In this document: positions 61,063 to 64,000 of the stretch, piece by piece
Position numbering within the stretch: position 1 is the first letter of the stretch
Layout: every line of letters starts with the position of its first letter
Assembly: GCA_900104495.1 (NCBI GenBank)
Contig: FMXS01000013.1
Coordinates: forward strand, 1-64,000
DNA: 64,000 nt
From: Ruminococcaceae bacterium FB2012
GTDB taxonomy: Bacteria; Bacillota; Clostridia; Oscillospirales; Ruminococcaceae
Direction: 5' to 3'
Position numbers and translations under genes: made by a program
The notes under the pieces: model-generated
Database searches by the model: none
The model's input: only the letters and a program-made list of their open reading frames with translations
Told to the model about the DNA's origin: nothing

Positions 61063-61090
61063 AAAAAAGGCGGCAGCCGAAGCTGTCGCC
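61063..61090 (-). terminator. Terminator of the four-cysteine gene
   Basis: On the minus strand GGCGACAGC, loop, GCTGCCGCC, then six T (61068-61063). It may also stop yunB transcription. Confidence 0.9.
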
Positions 61091-61103
61091 TTAAGTAAAC
61101 AGA

Positions 61104-61319
61104 TCAGATAACATCGTCTTCCTGGTTGGGGATCGTGAGCTGCTTCTTGGGAACTCTCTTTATGGGATCGTATACCCATTTCTTGCAGCTGTAATCAGCA
61201 TCAACAAGACCCTGCTTCTCACAAAGGACCTTGTTGCCCTCTCTCGAACGGTTGCCGAAAGCGCAGTACGAGCAGGAAGGCTGAATTCCGTTTCCGAAAA
61301 AGTTTTTCTTCTTAGCCAT
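61104..61319 (-). CDS. Small four-cysteine (zinc-ribbon-like) protein
   Basis: A 71-residue basic protein beginning MAKKKNFFGNG, with cysteines at 16, 19, 33 and 45 (CSYC, LCEKQG, SCKKW), then YDPIKRVPKK and an acidic tail. The CxxC plus two later Cys suggests a zinc-binding knuckle. I do not know a described function, though similar short proteins seem common in Clostridia. AAAAGGAG precedes; ATG 61319 is chosen, with TTG 61325 an alternative. It has a strong terminator and sits between yunB and ylbJ. Confidence 0.78.
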   Translation of the reverse strand: MAKKKNFFGNGIQPSCSYCAFGNRSREGNKVLCEKQGLVDADYSCKKWVYDPIKRVPKKQLTIPNQEDDVI

Positions 61320-61371
61320 AATCAAAACAACTCCTTTTAACAGCTAATAGATTTTTTACCTTATAATTATA

Positions 61372-62442
61372 TCATACTCTTTTCAAAAAATCCAGTCTTT
61401 TTTGCAAAACTAATATAAAAATCATCATTATCAAGCAAAGTGAGGGTAATAAATTGTCTAATTCGACGATTATTTCCTTGTCTCGTGCAAATGCAGGCAT
61501 ATTATCATCCAAAAATATCCAATTGTATATCCTGTTGAGGGAATAGACCAGCACTCCGCGGATGGGCATCCATTTCCAAAAGAGCTTTGAACCGAAGCTG
61601 CCTTTGATGACTGTTTTGAGCTGTAATATCACGCAGACGCCGCCGAAACTGCATAAAACGGCAAGCCACGGAAGCAAGCCGTAAGCATTCTTGTCGAGAG
61701 CGGAGGAGCTTGTTATCTCAAACATGGATCTTATCATTATTCCTTCCGAAGGGGTGAGGCCCAGCGTATTTCCTATCCGCGCGGGCAGACCTGTACCTTC
61801 TGCGGCAGCAAGGATAGCTGAAAACCAGATTATCATAAAACACATATCAAATATCTTTTCACCCGCATCGGTAACGGAGCATATCAGATCTTCCGATGAA
61901 ACTTTTCGTCCGTCGGTTCTGATCTCTGCTTTCGGCTTGTATATCCTGCACATCACTGCCGCAAGCAAGAGATTTGCCGTTAGTATGCTCAGGAAAACGG
62001 ATATCCCCGCTTTCTTGCTGCCGAAGATCCCAGTTCCCACGGCATTTATCAGATAGGCCGGTCCCCCGGCATAACAGAAGACCGACATTATTTCAGCACA
62101 ACGACGGTCGATCTTTCCCTTTCTGACGGCATCTGCCAGCATTGACGCCCCGACGGGATATCCTGCGATATTTGAGATAAGCAGCAATCCGGAAGTGCCG
62201 GCAGGCAGTTTGAGCAGTTTCCCGACTGTCAAGTCAAAAGGCTTGGAAATATACGTTATCACTCCGGAACGTATCATAAATCCGGAAAGCGCCATAAACG
62301 CGAAAAGCGAAGGCACGATAACTCCGACGCAGCGCTTTACGCTCTGTAAAACGGCCTCCGACACATCTTTTGAGTATACTATCAGTCCTGCCATACTCAA
62401 TAACAAGAGTGATGCAAGCAATACTTCTCTGATTTTTTTCAA
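61372..62442 (-). CDS. ylbJ: Sporulation integral membrane protein YlbJ-like
   Basis: A 356-residue membrane protein with about eight helices, of the YlbJ/nucleoside-recognition (Gate domain) family. Two Gate-like repeats are visible: VGVIVPSLFAFMALSGFM with GLLLISNIAGYPVGA, and the later KIFDMCFMIIWFSAIL with MFEITSSSAL. In Bacillus YlbJ is made in the mother cell and is needed for spore cortex formation. AGAGAGG at 62457-62451 lies 8 bases before TTG 62442; GTG 62451 overlaps this site and is less likely. Divergent from yqfC. Confidence 0.87.
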   Translation of the reverse strand: MKKIREVLLASLLLLSMAGLIVYSKDVSEAVLQSVKRCVGVIVPSLFAFMALSGFMIRSGVITYISKPFDLTVGKLLKLPAGTSGLLLISNIAGYPVGASMLADAVRKGKIDRRCAEIMSVFCYAGGPAYLINAVGTGIFGSKKAGISVFLSILTANLLLAAVMCRIYKPKAEIRTDGRKVSSEDLICSVTDAGEKIFDMCFMIIWFSAILAAAEGTGLPARIGNTLGLTPSEGIMIRSMFEITSSSALDKNAYGLLPWLAVLCSFGGVCVILQLKTVIKGSFGSKLFWKWMPIRGVLVYSLNRIYNWIFLDDNMPAFARDKEIIVELDNLLPSLCLIMMIFILVLQKRLDFLKRV

Positions 62443-62515
62443 ATCTATCACCTCTCTAATGTATACGCCCGCATCTTCATAAATATAATATAAAAAAAGA
62501 TCCCGGAGGAAAGAT

Positions 62516-62782
62516 ATGGGCAGATATACGGATAAGCTGGCCGATGCAGCAGGAGGATTTTCCTACATTACCATAACCTCTGACAAGAGCGTTATGATAG
62601 AGGGCTGCCGTCAGATAATCGAGTGCAGCGAGATCCTTGCGAGGATAGCAACAAGGCAGTTCACGGTAGAGATATGGGGCAGCGGTCTGACCGTTGACAG
62701 TTTCAGCAACAGCAGTGTCAGAGTATCGGGCAGGATAGGTTCATTGTCCCTTGAAAAAAGAAGGAGAAGTGATGCCAAATGA
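62516..62782 (+). CDS. yqfC: Sporulation protein YqfC (YabP family)
   Basis: An 88-residue YabP/YqfC-family protein, a small beta-rich sporulation factor (ITSDKSVMIEGCRQIIE, RQFTVEIWGSGLTVDSFSNSSVRVSGRI). CCGGAGG precedes the ATG. yqfD overlaps by 4 bases, the conserved pair. The 73-base gap to ylbJ holds CATAAATATAAT-like DNA that could be a mother-cell promoter, but the match is too loose to assert. Confidence 0.92.
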   Translation: MGRYTDKLADAAGGFSYITITSDKSVMIEGCRQIIECSEILARIATRQFTVEIWGSGLTVDSFSNSSVRVSGRIGSLSLEKRRRSDAK

Positions 62783-63969
62783 TCCTGCTGGGAAAGTATA
62801 CTTATAAGATCGGCGAAGCGTATGCCCCGAAAGTGCTGAGATCTATATCCGAAAACCGCCTTCCTGCGGAGAAAATCGTAACGAAGGGCGGCAGTCTGTA
62901 TGTTACTGTTCCGTTGGAGGTCAAAAGTGTTTTTGAACACGAACTTGAAAATCTCGGAGCCGAATGGGAGATCATAAATGTTTCGGGTGCCGCAAGGCTT
63001 TTCGGGATGCTTAAAGCCAAACAGGGAATGCTAATCGGCTGTCTGATCGCTGTCATATTGCTGAATATCCTTTCAAATATCATTTTCAGCTTTGAGATAC
63101 TGACGGATGACCCCAAGATCAAAAAAGAGGTCATGGCATTGCTTTATCAGAACGGTATCAGAGCCGGGACCGGCAAAAAGGACGTGAATTTTACCGCTGC
63201 CGAACGTGCGCTGAAACAAAAGCTTGACAGCATTTCCTGGGCGGGGATAAGCGTTCAAGGCTGTAAAGTGGTAATAGATATAGTTGAAAATATAGATAAG
63301 CCCGAATACACACAAAAACGGCTCCCCACTAATCTGATCGCACGGGACACCGGAGTTATCGAAAAGGTGGAGATCAACGACGGACAGCTGATGACTACGG
63401 TAGGCAGCGGAGTCAGAAAAGGGGATGTTATCGTCAGCGGAGATGTGCTTGGCGACCTCAGTTACAGCAGAAAAGGCTTCGTAAAGCACTTCTATGTGCA
63501 TTACTACACCCGCTCCATAGGGAAAGTCTATGGAAGTTTTGAACGCAGAGAAACGTTTTTCCAGCCCTACACCGTTTCGGAGAAGACTGTCCTCGGTGAG
63601 CCGGAAAGCAAGAGCTTTCTGTCGCTGTTTGATACTGACATCCCGCTTTTCTTTGAGGCGGAAAGCGAAAGTCTTATCGGAGAGTATACGGAGAGCAATC
63701 TGTCATTTTTCGGCGTCGAACTGCCTGTGGGCATAAAGACCACGGAGCTTACAAAATACAGCTATACGGAACGTCCGATCTCAGAGACGGAAGCGCAGGA
63801 GAGGGCGCAAAGGCTCGCGGATGCCTATGAGAACAATTTCCTTGACGAATTTGAAATCAGATCAAAGAATTATACCGTTGAGACCAAACCGGAAGGCGTT
63901 TATCTGACGGCTGAATACAAACTTTACGGCGTCATTAGTGAAGAAGTAGAGTTTTTCATTAATAAATAA
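62779..63969 (+). CDS. yqfD: Sporulation protein YqfD
   Basis: A 396-residue membrane-anchored sporulation protein. An N-terminal cytoplasmic part (about 1-85) is followed by one membrane helix (about 87-112, GMLIGCLIAVILLNILSNIIF) and a large extracytoplasmic domain with the family segments WAGISVQGCKVVIDIVE and LIARDTGVIEKVEINDG. The ATG overlaps the yqfC stop, so the two are translated together. The gene is complete; the operon partners usual in Firmicutes (phoH and others) would lie beyond the window. Confidence 0.92.
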   Translation: MILLGKYTYKIGEAYAPKVLRSISENRLPAEKIVTKGGSLYVTVPLEVKSVFEHELENLGAEWEIINVSGAARLFGMLKAKQGMLIGCLIAVILLNILSNIIFSFEILTDDPKIKKEVMALLYQNGIRAGTGKKDVNFTAAERALKQKLDSISWAGISVQGCKVVIDIVENIDKPEYTQKRLPTNLIARDTGVIEKVEINDGQLMTTVGSGVRKGDVIVSGDVLGDLSYSRKGFVKHFYVHYYTRSIGKVYGSFERRETFFQPYTVSEKTVLGEPESKSFLSLFDTDIPLFFEAESESLIGEYTESNLSFFGVELPVGIKTTELTKYSYTERPISETEAQERAQRLADAYENNFLDEFEIRSKNYTVETKPEGVYLTAEYKLYGVISEEVEFFINK

Positions 63970-64000
63970 AAAAAATATGTGAAAAACATCGAAAAAACAA

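Noticed and set aside
1..64000. CRISPR arrays, prophage, toxin-antitoxin pairs, tRNA or rRNA genes
   Set aside because: I looked for spaced direct repeats, phage structural genes, paired small genes and tRNA-like folds and saw none I could support.

Overview
The window is one contiguous piece of a low-to-moderate GC Firmicutes chromosome, most like Ruminococcus or a close relative in the Oscillospiraceae. The evidence is the SCIFF peptide with its radical SAM maturase, sporulation genes (yunB, ylbJ, yqfC, yqfD), the hfq-yggS-sepF-ylmH-divIVA-ileS-lspA block, addAB in place of recBCD, a transketolase split into two subunits, and strong AGGAGG ribosome sites. Most promoters are TTGACA-like and TATAAT-like boxes exactly 17 bases apart. 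I saw no tRNA, rRNA, CRISPR array or prophage. The species is an inference.

Layout. 1-357: left end of an IS110-family element (transposase start on the minus strand) with a structured non-coding end that may encode a bridge RNA. 358-5399: response regulator, histidine kinase, stand-alone methionine synthase reactivation domain and short MetH, closely spaced as one operon. 5400-13000: a small secreted-like ORF, then addB-addA. 13000-18450: gdhA, then purA and a cytoplasmic GH3 beta-glucosidase on the minus strand. 18600-21200: yajC, a four-helix membrane protein, SCIFF peptide and its maturase. 21260-27690: a nuclease-like unknown protein, a DacF-like protein lacking its catalytic residues, a PrsA-like lipoprotein, a glycerophosphodiesterase, a PHP phosphoesterase and an RluA-type pseudouridine synthase.

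27840-39280: uvrB-uvrA, a DnaD/DnaC-like replication pair, prmA with a PII-like orphan, glyA, an unknown small protein and rarA. 39318-41500: an S1-domain protein and a secreted FN3-hydrolase protein with an elaborate leader. 41649-49420: miaB, a YlbF/YmcA protein, mutS, mutL, miaA and hfq. 49433-58514: HlyD-like adaptor, yggS, sepF, ylmH, divIVA, ileS, lspA, an rluD-type gene and a HAD phosphatase. 58545-60335: transketolase subunits. 60432-end: sporulation genes yunB, ylbJ and yqfCD, with a small four-cysteine protein among them.

Most of the window is conserved housekeeping DNA. The least explained parts are the IS110 non-coding end, the SCIFF locus with its internal terminator and nuclease-like neighbour, the inactive-looking DacF, and the leader of the FN3-hydrolase gene.
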